Shown in pieces: positions 1 through 10,146 of a DNA stretch of 64,000 nucleotides (within the stretch, counting starts at the first letter, position 1; each line of letters begins with the position of its first letter). Source of the DNA: Caulobacter sp048541825. GTDB lineage: Bacteria > Pseudomonadota > Alphaproteobacteria > Caulobacterales > Caulobacteraceae. The notes beneath the pieces were generated by a model, which saw only the letters and a list, made by a program, of their open reading frames with translations, made no database searches and was not told the origin of the DNA. The translations under genes and the position numbers were made by a program. Location of the stretch: assembly GCF_048541825.1 (NCBI RefSeq), contig NZ_CP183332.1, forward strand, positions 3,286,001-3,350,000. The letters are read 5' to 3'.

Positions 1-18
1 GGGGCCTTATCGATAAAG

Positions 19-2982
19 CTAGGCGAAGGTCTCGTCGAGGAAGGCCTGCAGTTCCTTCAGGTGGCGGCTCATCAGACCCGCCGCCGTCGAGGCGCTGGCC
101 GGACGGCCGATATAGCGCGCGCGCTTGGCCTTGATGTCCAGCTTGGCGAGCGTCAGTTCGATCCAGGGATCAACGAACGTCCAGCCGCCCATGTTCTTGG
201 GCTCTTCCTGAACCCAGACCAGCTCGGCGTTCTTGAACCGGCCCAGCACGCCTAGCAGCGACTTCATCGGCCACGGATAGAACTGTTCCAGACGCAGCAG
301 ATAGACGTCGTTGCGGCCGCTCTTGGCGCGGGCGTCGACCAGGTCAAAATAGACCTTGCCCGAGCAGATCACGACACGCTTGATCTGATCATCGCTGGTC
401 AGGGTCACGCCGCCGACATCGCAGCCGGCCTCGGCCCCGTCGATCATCACGCGGTGGAAGCTGGAGCCCTCCGACAGGTCGGCCATGTTGGAGACGGCGC
501 GCTTGTGGCGCAGCAGGCTCTTGGGCGTCATGACGATCAGGGGCTTGCGGAACTCGCGGTGCATCTGACGGCGAATGGCGTGGAAATAGTTGGCCGGGGT
601 GGTGCAGTTGACCACCTGCATGTTGTCCTCGGCGCACGACTGCAAGAAGCGCTCGAGACGAGCCGAGCTGTGCTCGGGGCCCTGGCCCTCATAGCCGTGC
701 GGCAGAAGCATCACCAGGCCGCTCATCCGCAGCCACTTGCGCTCGCCCGAGCTGATGAACTGGTCGATCACCACCTGGGCGCCGTTCACGAAGTCGCCGA
801 ACTGGCCTTCCCAAAGGGTGAGCGTGTTCGGATCCGCCAGCGAGAAGCCGTATTCGAAGCCCAGAACCGCCTCTTCTGACAGGGCCGAGTCGATAACTTC
901 GTAATGGGCCTGGCCCGGGCCGATGTTGTTGAGCGGCGTATAGTGCTCTTCGGTCGTCTGGTCGATGACGTCCGAATGGCGCTGGGTGAAGGTGCCGCGA
1001 ACCGAGTCCTGGCCAGACAGCCGGACAGGGAAGCCCTCGTCGAGCAGGGTGGCGAAGGCCAGGTGCTCGGCGGTGCCCCAATCGAGGCCTTCGCCCTTTT
1101 CGATGGCTTCGCGGCGGTTCTCGATCACGCGCTTGACGGTCTTGTGGGCGTCGATGCGGTCCGGGATGGTCGTGATCTGGCGACCGATCTCCAGCAGACG
1201 CGTGGCCGGGAAGGCGGTCGAGCCGCGACGCTCTTCGTCGGCGGGTGTGGCCAGGCCCGCCCACTTGCCGTCCAGCCAGTCAGCCTTGTTGGCCTTGTAG
1301 GTCTTGCCGGCGTCGAATTCCTTGTCGAGGAAGGTTTCGAACTCGGTCACCCAGGTGTCGACTTCGCCCTGGCTGATCACGCCCTCGGCGATCAGGCGAT
1401 TGCCGTACAGTTCGCGCGTCGAGGGGTGACCCTTGATCTTGGCGTACATCAGCGGCGAGGTCATCGTCGGGTCGTCACCTTCGTTGTGACCGAACCGGCG
1501 ATAGCAGAACATGTCGACCACGACGTCCTTGCCGAACATCTGGCGATATTCGGTGGCGACCTTGGCCGCGTAGACCACGGCCTCGGGATCGTCGCCGTTG
1601 ACGTGGAAGATCGGGGCCTCGACCATCAACGCCACATCCGACGGATAGGGCGAGCTGCGCGAATAGCGCGGGCTGGTGGTGAAGCCGATCTGGTTGTTGA
1701 CGATGAAGTGGATGGTGCCGCCCGTGCGGTAGCCCTTCAGGCCCGACAGGGTGAAGCACTCGGCCACCACGCCCTGGCCGGCGAAGGCCGCGTCGCCGTG
1801 CAGCAGCAGCGGCAGCACGTGGCCGCGACCGGCGTCGGGGGTCTCGCGCAGCAGGAAGGCCTGCTTGGCGCGGGCCTTGCCGATCACCACCGGATTGACG
1901 ATTTCCAGGTGCGACGGGTTGGCGGTCAGCGACAGGTGGACCTTGTTGTCGTCGAACTCACGGTCCGACGAGGCGCCCATGTGATACTTGACGTCGCCCG
2001 ACCCCTCGACGTCCGAAGGCAGGCTGGTGCCGCCCTGGAACTCGTGGAAAATCACGTGGTAGGGCTTGCCCATCACGGCGGCCAGCACGTTGAGGCGGCC
2101 GCGGTGCGGCATGCCCAGGACGATATCCTTCACGCCCAGCGATCCGCCGCGCTTGATGATCTGCTCCATGGCCGGGACCATGGCTTCGCCGCCATCGATG
2201 CCGAACCGCTTGGTACCCGGGAAGCGCTTGTGCAGGAAGCGCTCGAAACCTTCGGTCTCGATCAGCTTCTTGAAGATGGCGACCTTGCCCTCTTTCGAGA
2301 ACACGATTTCCTTGTCGCGACCCTCGATCCGCTCCTGCAGCCAGGCCTTCTCCTTCTGATCGGAGATGTGCATGTACTGCACGCCGACGCTGCCGCCATA
2401 GGTGCGGCGCAGGATCGACAGGATCTCGCGGATCGTCGAGGTCTCCATGCCCAGCACGAAGTCCAGGAAGATCGAGCGATCATAGTCGGCTTCCGAGAAG
2501 CCATAGGTGGCGGGATCAAGCTCGGGAGCCGGTTGCTTGGGCTCGAGGCCCAGCGGGTCGAGATTGGCGGCCAGGTGGCCGCGCATCCGGTAAGCCCGGA
2601 TCATCATGATGGCGCGCAGGCTGTCCAGCGTGGCGGCGCGAACCGCTTCGGACGAGCTGCCCGGAGCCTTGCCTTCGATGGCCTTGGCCATCTTGGCCTC
2701 AACCGCCGGCGCGACCGAGGGCCACTGGCCATCAAGCGCCGAAAGCCAATCGGGACGAGCGGTCGGAACCGGGCGCGGGGTCCAGGCCGGGTCCTGCGCG
2801 GCGCGCTTGACCTGGTCAGCCTGTTCCTGAAGCGTCGAGAAGAAGGCTTTCCACGAGGGTTCGACCGAATTGGGGTCGCTGGCCCACTGGGCGTACAGGT
2901 CTTCAACGAACGCCGCATTGGCGCCGTAGAGGAACGAGGTCTCGGTCAAGACCTGATTGATGATGCCTGCGTCGTCCGCCAT
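19..2982 (-). CDS. sucA: 2-oxoglutarate dehydrogenase E1 component
   Basis: Thiamine-diphosphate-dependent E1 subunit of the 2-oxoglutarate dehydrogenase complex, which decarboxylates 2-oxoglutarate and passes the succinyl group to the lipoyl E2 subunit (TCA cycle, cytoplasm). The 987 residues are full length for the family. Visible motifs are the N-terminal E2-contact segment (ETSFLYGANAAFVEDLY, from about residue 14), GMPHRGRL at 290-297, LHGDAAFAGQG at 394-404, NNQIGFTT at 429-436 and HVNGDDPEA at 460-468, which together bind ThDP and Mg. It lies downstream of sucC-sucD on the same strand, the usual alphaproteobacterial order; E2 (sucB) would be expected just outside the window. An inverted repeat sits in the gap to sucD. 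Very sure of identity. Confidence 0.97.
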   Translation of the reverse strand: MADDAGIINQVLTETSFLYGANAAFVEDLYAQWASDPNSVEPSWKAFFSTLQEQADQVKRAAQDPAWTPRPVPTARPDWLSALDGQWPSVAPAVEAKMAKAIEGKAPGSSSEAVRAATLDSLRAIMMIRAYRMRGHLAANLDPLGLEPKQPAPELDPATYGFSEADYDRSIFLDFVLGMETSTIREILSILRRTYGGSVGVQYMHISDQKEKAWLQERIEGRDKEIVFSKEGKVAIFKKLIETEGFERFLHKRFPGTKRFGIDGGEAMVPAMEQIIKRGGSLGVKDIVLGMPHRGRLNVLAAVMGKPYHVIFHEFQGGTSLPSDVEGSGDVKYHMGASSDREFDDNKVHLSLTANPSHLEIVNPVVIGKARAKQAFLLRETPDAGRGHVLPLLLHGDAAFAGQGVVAECFTLSGLKGYRTGGTIHFIVNNQIGFTTSPRYSRSSPYPSDVALMVEAPIFHVNGDDPEAVVYAAKVATEYRQMFGKDVVVDMFCYRRFGHNEGDDPTMTSPLMYAKIKGHPSTRELYGNRLIAEGVISQGEVDTWVTEFETFLDKEFDAGKTYKANKADWLDGKWAGLATPADEERRGSTAFPATRLLEIGRQITTIPDRIDAHKTVKRVIENRREAIEKGEGLDWGTAEHLAFATLLDEGFPVRLSGQDSVRGTFTQRHSDVIDQTTEEHYTPLNNIGPGQAHYEVIDSALSEEAVLGFEYGFSLADPNTLTLWEGQFGDFVNGAQVVIDQFISSGERKWLRMSGLVMLLPHGYEGQGPEHSSARLERFLQSCAEDNMQVVNCTTPANYFHAIRRQMHREFRKPLIVMTPKSLLRHKRAVSNMADLSEGSSFHRVMIDGAEAGCDVGGVTLTSDDQIKRVVICSGKVYFDLVDARAKSGRNDVYLLRLEQFYPWPMKSLLGVLGRFKNAELVWVQEEPKNMGGWTFVDPWIELTLAKLDIKAKRARYIGRPASASTAAGLMSRHLKELQAFLDETFA

Positions 2983-3073
2983 GGTTCTTTGCCTTAGATC
3001 CGTCGGTCTACAGGACCGGTAACCCAGGCCTGTAAATATAGTGTCTCAATCACCCGGGCGCCCGCCATCGGCA

Positions 3074-3130
3074 GGGGCCCAGGTGATTTTTTCGGATCGT
3101 CGACTGGCGGTCGCAAAAAACCTGGGCCCC
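3074..3130. repeat. Inverted repeat between sucD and sucA
   Basis: GGGGCCCAGG at 3074-3083 is matched by its exact complement CCTGGGCCCC at 3121-3130. A T6 run follows the left arm (3087-3092) and an A6 run precedes the right arm (3115-3120). Read on the minus strand, a second stem (CCCCG-loop-CGGGG, about 3127-3142) comes just after the sucD stop and is followed within a few bases by T6, so it resembles an intrinsic terminator or attenuator placed between sucD and sucA. Confidence 0.6.
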
Positions 3131-3155
3131 GCGAGGTCGGGGTTTCGGTGTGTCT

Positions 3156-4040
3156 TTAGCCCTTGAGGACTTCCAGCAGGGTTTCGCCCAGCTTGGCCGG
3201 CGACGGCGAGACGCGGATGCCCGCAGCTTCCATCGCCGCGATCTTGTCTTCCGCGCCGCCCTTGCCGCCCGAAATGATCGCGCCGGCGTGGCCCATGTGA
3301 CGGCCGGGAGGGGCCGTGCGACCGGCGATGAAGCCGACCATGGGCTTGCTGCGGCCGCGCTTGGCTTCGTCAGCGATGAACTGGGCGGCTTCCTCTTCGG
3401 CCGAGCCGCCGATTTCGCCGATCATGACGATCGACTTGGTGGCTTCGTCGGCCAGGAAGAGTTCCAGGATGTCGATGAACTCGGTGCCCTTGACCGGGTC
3501 GCCGCCGATGCCAACCGCCGTGGTCTGGCCAAGGCCTGCATTGGTGGTCTGGAACACGGCTTCATAGGTCAGGGTGCCCGAACGCGACACAACGCCGACC
3601 GAGCCGGCCGAGAAGATGCCGCCCGGCATGATGCCGATCTTGCACTGGTTGGGCGTCAGGACGCCCGGGCAGTTGGGGCCGATCAGGCGTGACTTGGAGC
3701 CTTGCAGCGCCTTCTTCACGCGGACCATGTCCAGCACCGGAATGCCCTCGGTGATGCAGATGATCAGGCCGATCTGGGCGTCGATGGCTTCCAGGATCGA
3801 GTCGGCCGCGAAGGGAGGCGGCACGTAGATCACCGAGGCGTCGGCGCCGGTGGCTTCCTTGGCTTCGCCGACCGTGTCGTACACGGGCAGGCCGATGTGG
3901 GTTTGACCGCCCTTGCCGGGGGTGACGCCGCCGACCATCTTGGTGCCGTAGGCGATGGCCTGTTCGGAGTGGAACGTGCCCTGGGCGCCGGTGATGCCCT
4001 GGCAGATGACCTTGGTTTCAGAACCGATGAGGATCGACAT
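3156..4040 (-). CDS. sucD: Succinyl-CoA synthetase (ADP-forming), alpha subunit
   Basis: Alpha subunit of the TCA-cycle enzyme that converts succinyl-CoA to succinate with formation of a nucleoside triphosphate. The 294 residues are normal length. The N-terminal CoA-binding Rossmann part contains GITGAQGTFHSEQAI, and the phospho-histidine motif MGHAGA places the active-site His near residue 251. Its ATG is directly after the sucC stop codon (sucC ends at 4041), so the two subunits are translated as a tightly coupled pair. An inverted repeat with T runs lies between its stop and sucA. Very sure. Confidence 0.97.
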   Translation of the reverse strand: MSILIGSETKVICQGITGAQGTFHSEQAIAYGTKMVGGVTPGKGGQTHIGLPVYDTVGEAKEATGADASVIYVPPPFAADSILEAIDAQIGLIICITEGIPVLDMVRVKKALQGSKSRLIGPNCPGVLTPNQCKIGIMPGGIFSAGSVGVVSRSGTLTYEAVFQTTNAGLGQTTAVGIGGDPVKGTEFIDILELFLADEATKSIVMIGEIGGSAEEEAAQFIADEAKRGRSKPMVGFIAGRTAPPGRHMGHAGAIISGGKGGAEDKIAAMEAAGIRVSPSPAKLGETLLEVLKG

Positions 4041-5240
<1,200 letters not shown>

Positions 5241-5282
5241 GAGTGCCTGGTCTCGACGACGGCTTTTCTGAAATGTGGCCGG

Positions 5283-5311
5283 GTTATAGGAGCGTGATTT
5301 CGCAGGCGCAA
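5283..5311 (-). promoter_or_regulatory. Putative promoter of sucCDA
   Basis: On the minus strand TTGCGC (5311-5306) and TATAAC (5288-5283) are separated by exactly 17 bases and lie about 43 bases before the sucC ATG. This fits a housekeeping sigma-factor promoter. It was read by eye and there is no transcription data. Confidence 0.5.
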
Positions 5312-5465
5312 CCGCGCTTGGCCGATAAGGTGCAGGCTTGCGTCGTTCTTTGTCCGAACAGACAGAGGCGCCCCCACGCTGGGCAGCCGGGGAGAGGGAG
5401 ACTCCGGTCGCCTCCCCCTGTTACCGGTCACGCCAGCCGAGCGGGGCCTTGGCCACACTCACCGA

Positions 5466-6161
5466 TTAGACCGGTGTGTCCATGAACAGGATCAGAATCA
5501 GGGCCATGACGGCCGCAGCGTCGCGCTCTGGCGAGCCCTTGGGCGGCAGGTAGGCGGTCTTGCTCATGCCGGTCAGGTCGACCGCCGCGATCTCTTGATC
5601 GCCGCTGCGGATTACATAGCCCACAGCGCCGCCGCCCAGGCCGACCGGCATGGAGCCGACCTGCTTGGTCTCGGTCCGCAGGGTGACCGACCCGAACTGC
5701 AGTTCGCCGGCGCGTTGCGGCGTCTGCAGGCGGGCCATCAGGCCGCCCTTGGCCTGGACCAGGGTAAAGGCGGCAGTCGGACCGGCCCCCGCCCCCTGGA
5801 AGGTGCAGACATAGGCCAGCTTGTCGCGGTCAAAGGTGATCCAGCCCAGGCCCGTGCGGCTTTGGCCGCCCTTGCACTGGATGGTCACCTCGCCAAAGCT
5901 GGCGGTCGTGACATTGATCTCGGCCGAGGACTTGGCGCTGGAATAGACGCCCAGGGCCTTGGTGGAGCTGCCGCGAACCTTGCTGAGGCCGCTGTACTCG
6001 CCAAGGGTGAAACCTGGATGCAAAAGGCCCTTGCCCTTGGTCCACTGCAGCTTGACCTTCTCGGCGCCAGCAATGAACGGGTCGGCGGCCTGGGCCGGGA
6101 CCGAGCCGGCCAGCAGGCCGGCAAACAAAACGGCGCTGAACAGCGCTGAAACCTTGGACAT
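5466..6161 (-). CDS. Hypothetical secreted protein
   Basis: A 231-residue protein that I do not recognise. The first 25 residues form a clear signal peptide (charged MSK, hydrophobic core, cleavage near PAQAA). The mature part is rich in Gly, Ser, Thr and Lys, as in small periplasmic beta proteins, with two cysteines about 26 residues apart (TIQCKGG and YVCTF) that could form a disulfide. The C terminus ends in a hydrophobic stretch (AAAVMALILILFMDTPV), which is unusual for a soluble periplasmic protein and could be a membrane tail. A GGGGG ribosome-binding stretch sits 5 bases before the ATG. It lies alone between sucC and the MFS gene. Confidence 0.8.
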   Translation of the reverse strand: MSKVSALFSAVLFAGLLAGSVPAQAADPFIAGAEKVKLQWTKGKGLLHPGFTLGEYSGLSKVRGSSTKALGVYSSAKSSAEINVTTASFGEVTIQCKGGQSRTGLGWITFDRDKLAYVCTFQGAGAGPTAAFTLVQAKGGLMARLQTPQRAGELQFGSVTLRTETKQVGSMPVGLGGGAVGYVIRSGDQEIAAVDLTGMSKTAYLPPKGSPERDAAAVMALILILFMDTPV

Positions 6162-6237
6162 GGTCGCCCCCTTGAAACTCGACGCGTTCCTGTACCGAAC
6201 CCGAACGGGGGGGCAAGGCCCTGCAACCGGATAGGGA

Positions 6238-7548
6238 CTATTCCACCCAGTCTTTCTTGAGGCGGCGCGACGCCAGGATCAGCAGGCCGGCGCTGACCAC
6301 ATAGAATCCCAGCCCGAAATAGAGCGCATAGCGCATCGACTCGGCGCCGTAGCGCGGGGCCAGAAGGTCGGAGACGTAGCCGAAGAACCACAGGCCCACG
6401 GCCAAGCCCAGCAGGTTGTTGATCAGCAGGAACAGGGCTGAGGTGGTGGTCCGCATCGAGGCCGGGGCCAGATGCTGCACGGCGGCGATCACCGGTCCCA
6501 GCCAGGCCAGGTTCAGACCCGTGGGGATCAGGAACAGAACAAAGGCCCAGACCATCGAATTGACGTTCATGGCCAGCAGGAAGCAAGGCAGGGCCACCAG
6601 GAAACAGATGGCGGGGGCCAGAGCATAGGCCCCCTTGTTCTTGGCCCCGAACCGGTCAGCCAGAAAACCGCCCAGCCAGATGCCCGCCACCCCGCCGATC
6701 AGCGACAGGGCGCTGTAGAACATCGCCCGCTCGGGCAGGCTCAGGCCGAAGCTGCGCTGAAAGAAGGTCGGCAGCCAGAAGGCCACGCCATAACCGCAGA
6801 TCGACGAGCAGGCGGCGCCGAACGACAGCAGCCAGAAGCTGGGCTTGGGCAGGATAGTGGCCAGCACGGTCTTGAAGGCCGGGGCCCTGTTCGCTTCAGG
6901 AGGGAGCGCCTCCAGCGGGGCAGCCTCGCCAGGCTCGCGATCCATGCCGCCGCGCGGCGGATCCTTGACCACCCACTTGAAGATCGGGGCCAGCAGCACG
7001 CCGGCCAGTCCCACGATGATAAAGGCCACGCGCCAGTTGACATAGGCCGCGATCAGCCCGCCGAACAGCACGCCCAGGGCCGTGCCCAGCGGAATGCCGA
7101 ACGAATAGACCGCCAGGGCCCGGGCCCGCTGGTCCTTGGGGAAATAGTCGCTGATCAGCGAATAGGCCGGGGCCACGCCGCCGGCTTCGCCGACGCCCAC
7201 ACCCATGCGCGACAGGAACAGGCTCCAGAAGCCGCCGGCGAAGCCGCACGCCACCGTGAAACCGCTCCAGACGGTCAGGGCGACGGTCATGATCCAGGTG
7301 CGGCTGACCCGGTCAGCCAGCCAGGCCAGCGGCACGCCCAGCGTGGTGTAGAGCGCGGCGAACGCGACCCCGCCCATCAGGCCGATCTGGGTGTCGGTGA
7401 GGTGCAGGTCGGCCTTGATGGACCCGGCCAGGATGCCGAGGATCTGCCGATCCAGGAAATTGAAGGTGTAGGCTAGGATCAACATCGCCAGCACCACATA
7501 GCGGTAGCGCGACCCCGTCGCCGATTGCTCGATCTGGTTGCCGCTCAT
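6238..7548 (-). CDS. MFS transporter, spinster-like family
   Basis: Twelve-helix inner-membrane transporter of the major facilitator superfamily, 436 residues. The first helix has the AYTFNFLDRQILGIL pattern and the loop after helix 2 has LAWLADRVSR, the MFS motif A region. A charged, proline-rich central loop (about residues 190-225) separates two six-helix halves. This type is abundant in Caulobacter and sphingomonads, often beside TonB-dependent receptors. Here it follows a receptor gene, after a terminator-like hairpin. The substrate cannot be told; a sugar or organic acid is plausible from the neighbouring glycoside hydrolase. Confidence 0.88.
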   Translation of the reverse strand: MSGNQIEQSATGSRYRYVVLAMLILAYTFNFLDRQILGILAGSIKADLHLTDTQIGLMGGVAFAALYTTLGVPLAWLADRVSRTWIMTVALTVWSGFTVACGFAGGFWSLFLSRMGVGVGEAGGVAPAYSLISDYFPKDQRARALAVYSFGIPLGTALGVLFGGLIAAYVNWRVAFIIVGLAGVLLAPIFKWVVKDPPRGGMDREPGEAAPLEALPPEANRAPAFKTVLATILPKPSFWLLSFGAACSSICGYGVAFWLPTFFQRSFGLSLPERAMFYSALSLIGGVAGIWLGGFLADRFGAKNKGAYALAPAICFLVALPCFLLAMNVNSMVWAFVLFLIPTGLNLAWLGPVIAAVQHLAPASMRTTTSALFLLINNLLGLAVGLWFFGYVSDLLAPRYGAESMRYALYFGLGFYVVSAGLLILASRRLKKDWVE

Positions 7549-7578
7549 GGTCGCCCCGCTACGCTTGATAGTTCAGAC

Positions 7579-7617
7579 AAACAAATGGCGGTGGCTCGTT
7601 GCAGCGAACCACCGCCA
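7579..7617 (-). terminator. Intrinsic terminator after the TonB-dependent receptor
   Basis: On the minus strand, starting 13 bases after the receptor stop codon, TGGCGGTGG pairs with CCACCGCCA (7617-7609 with 7594-7586). TCG/CGA extends the stem inside, and TTTGTTTG follows. This is a textbook GC stem plus T-rich tail, separating receptor and MFS transcription. Confidence 0.7.
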
Positions 7618-7630
7618 GTTTTTACCTAGA

Positions 7631-9877
7631 TCAGAATGCGACTTCGAGGCTCGCCGAAACCGTGCGCGGCGGGCCGTAGAAACCGATGACCGAGTTGTTA
7701 TAGGTCGGGACGCCGAAATTATAGCCGCCGATCCGATAACGCTCGTCTGTCAGGTTCTTGCCGGTCAGGGCCAGCTTGTAGTGGTTGCCCGGAGCCGTCC
7801 AGATCGCCGTCATGTCGACCAGGGTGTAGGCCTTCTGGTCCAGCAACGGCAGCGGCAGTTCGAACTGCTGATAGTCGCCGCGATAGCTGATCATGGGGGT
7901 GACGGCGAGCAGGCCGCCCGCCACGTCCGCCGTCCAGGTCAGGCTGAGATTGCCCGTCCATTCCGGCGTGTTCTGCAGGCCATAGAGCTTGGCGACGTTG
8001 ATCACCTGGCCACCGGCCGGCACGGTCGTCGACGTATTGAGAGGGTTGGGCGCGCCGCCGGGCACGAACCGGCTGAAGGTGTCGTACTCGGCGTGGATGT
8101 AGCCCAGGGCGACATTGGCCGAAAGGTTGGCGGTGAGCTTGGCCTTGGCTTCGAATTCGACGCCGTACATCGTGGCCTCGCCGGCGTTGTCGATCGAGCT
8201 GGCGATGCCGCTCGGGACAACCACCTGGGTCGACACCTGCTGGTCGTGGTACTTCGACAGGAAGGCGGCCGAGGCGAACGAGACGCGGCGGTCGAACAGA
8301 TAGCCCTTCAGACCCACTTCATAGGCATCGACCGTTTCGGGCTTGTAGCCATTGACGGTCTGCGGGGTGATCAGGGCGTCGCCGCGCATGTCCCAGCCGC
8401 CCGACTTGAAGCCCTTCGAGAACGACGCGTAGGTGTTCAGGTCGTCGCTCAGCTCATACGAGGCGCTGATGCGCGGAGTGAACTGCGAGAAGGTGGTCTG
8501 TGCGCCGTAGTTGGTGCGGGTCTGCAGGATCGGCCGCGGCGTGCCGCCCTGATAGGGCGTCCGCGAGGCGCCCAGATAGAACAGGCGATAGGTCGTGCTG
8601 CGCTTGTGATCGCGCGTGGCGCGAGCGCCCAGCGAGACCTTGAAGCGCTCCGACAGATTGGCGCTGAAGTCGAAGAAGGCCGCGAAGCTCTGGGTGCTGA
8701 CCTTGCCGCCGTCGGCGATGGCCAGGCCCAGGTTGCCGGCGATGGTGTCGAACTCGCCCGAGGCCTGGCTGTTCATGTAGTACAGGCCAAACACGCCCTG
8801 GACGTTGTCGTCCGAATAGACCGCCTGCAGTTCCTGCGAGAACGACCGGTCGTCATAGTCGGCGGGGATGTCGAGGGTGTTCGCAGGCGTGCCGTCGAAA
8901 TCGATGACGGTGTCGGTGTGGCCCTTGCGGCTGGCCGTGATCGACTTGAGGGTCACGGTGTCGCTGGCGTTCCATTCGCCGGTCAGCGACAGACCCTCGG
9001 TCTCGACCGAGTTGTCGTCGCCGAAGCCGGCCTGGGTGTCATAGGTGTCCAACACCTTGTAGCCGCCGACCAGGGCCGGCAGTTCGCGGTGACCGTGGCG
9101 GGGATTGGAGTCGTCCTGCACCTTGTCATAGGCCAGGCGGAAGAACAGGTCCTCGTTGGGCGCATATTCGGCGCTGAGGCGGATGGCCTGGACGTCCTTG
9201 TTGTAGTGCTCGGCGCCGGTGGTCAGGTTCTTGCCGTAGCCGTCGCGCTTGTAGAGGGCATAGGCGCCGCCGACCGACAGGCCGCCGCCGACCGGCGTCT
9301 GGCCCGAGACCAGCAGGTCGGTCTGATTGAAGCTGCCATAGGTTCCGCGCACCTTGCCGTGGGCTTCGTTACCCAGGCGCTTGGTCACGTACTTGATCGC
9401 GCCGCCGATGGTGTTGCGGCCGTAAAGCGTGCCTTGCGGGCCGCGCAGCACTTCGATGCGCTCCACGTCGAACACGTCGAGCACGGCGCCTTGCGGGCGA
9501 TAGATATAGACGTCGTCGACATACAGACCCACGCCGGGCTCATAGCCCCACAGCGGATCCTGCTGGCCGATGCCGCGGATGTAGGAGATCAGGGTCGAGT
9601 TCGAACCGCGGGCGGTCTGAACGGTGATGTTGGGGGTGGTCTGCTGCAGGACGGTGATGTCCGCGCCGCCCTGACGGGCCAGGGTCTCGCCGCTATAGGC
9701 CGAGACGGCGACCGGCACGTCCTTGAGGTTTTCCTCGCGGCGACGGGCGGTGACGACCACCTCGTCGACCGACAGGCCTGCAGTTGCGGCCGGAGCCTGT
9801 TCTTGAGCCGAAACGGCCGTCGCGACCGCGCCCCATGCCACGCCAGCCAGCAGCGCAGCCTTCCACATCGAAGTCAT
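7631..9877 (-). CDS. TonB-dependent outer-membrane receptor
   Basis: Outer-membrane beta barrel (748 residues from the chosen start) that imports a ligand using TonB energy. The start MTSMWKAALLAGVAWG is chosen because it begins a proper signal peptide (cleavage near VSAQEQ) and has GGAGGGG eight bases upstream; the reading frame stays open to 10117 without a signal sequence. The plug domain shows VDEVVVTARRREENLKDVP (TonB-box-like region), YVDDVYIYRP and the LRGPQGTLYGRNTIGGA motif. The last residue is Phe (SLEVAF), the usual barrel-insertion signal. It sits between a secreted glycoside hydrolase and an MFS transporter on the same strand, which suggests carbohydrate uptake; that link is an inference. 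Confidence 0.93.
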   Translation of the reverse strand: MTSMWKAALLAGVAWGAVATAVSAQEQAPAATAGLSVDEVVVTARRREENLKDVPVAVSAYSGETLARQGGADITVLQQTTPNITVQTARGSNSTLISYIRGIGQQDPLWGYEPGVGLYVDDVYIYRPQGAVLDVFDVERIEVLRGPQGTLYGRNTIGGAIKYVTKRLGNEAHGKVRGTYGSFNQTDLLVSGQTPVGGGLSVGGAYALYKRDGYGKNLTTGAEHYNKDVQAIRLSAEYAPNEDLFFRLAYDKVQDDSNPRHGHRELPALVGGYKVLDTYDTQAGFGDDNSVETEGLSLTGEWNASDTVTLKSITASRKGHTDTVIDFDGTPANTLDIPADYDDRSFSQELQAVYSDDNVQGVFGLYYMNSQASGEFDTIAGNLGLAIADGGKVSTQSFAAFFDFSANLSERFKVSLGARATRDHKRSTTYRLFYLGASRTPYQGGTPRPILQTRTNYGAQTTFSQFTPRISASYELSDDLNTYASFSKGFKSGGWDMRGDALITPQTVNGYKPETVDAYEVGLKGYLFDRRVSFASAAFLSKYHDQQVSTQVVVPSGIASSIDNAGEATMYGVEFEAKAKLTANLSANVALGYIHAEYDTFSRFVPGGAPNPLNTSTTVPAGGQVINVAKLYGLQNTPEWTGNLSLTWTADVAGGLLAVTPMISYRGDYQQFELPLPLLDQKAYTLVDMTAIWTAPGNHYKLALTGKNLTDERYRIGGYNFGVPTYNNSVIGFYGPPRTVSASLEVAF

Positions 9878-10146
9878 TGGGTTTCCCCTCCCTTGTACGT
9901 TCCGCCCACCCGAACCGGATCCTTGTGGCGGACACGTGCTCGGAACTCGCGAATTCATCGAATTGCGAATAGCCGCACTGTCACTCAGAGAACGACGCAA
10001 CGCCAGTCTTTTTTCACCAGGTGATGAAATGGCGCCGGGAGAGCCGAGCCCAACCCTTGGCGCCGTCGTTCCCGCTCCGAAATGGCGGGGAAGACGCTCA
10101 TCGGGACCGCGCCGCACGGGAAGGTCGGCGTGGTGTGCGGGCTATC

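Noticed and set aside
904..2997. Long open frame (697 codons) on the plus strand opposite sucA
   Set aside because: Antisense shadow caused by high GC at third positions; no domain, and sucA on the other strand is certain.
5376..5465. Possible single hairpin module downstream of the secreted-protein gene
   Set aside because: GGGGAGAGGGAGACTCCGGTCGCC has the flavour of the repeat family but lacks clear paired stems, so it is not listed as a copy.
7538..10024. 828-codon plus-strand frame opposite the TonB-dependent receptor
   Set aside because: Shadow frame: amino-acid make-up is rich in Gly, Arg, Val, Asp, Gln with no family motif, while the receptor is well supported.
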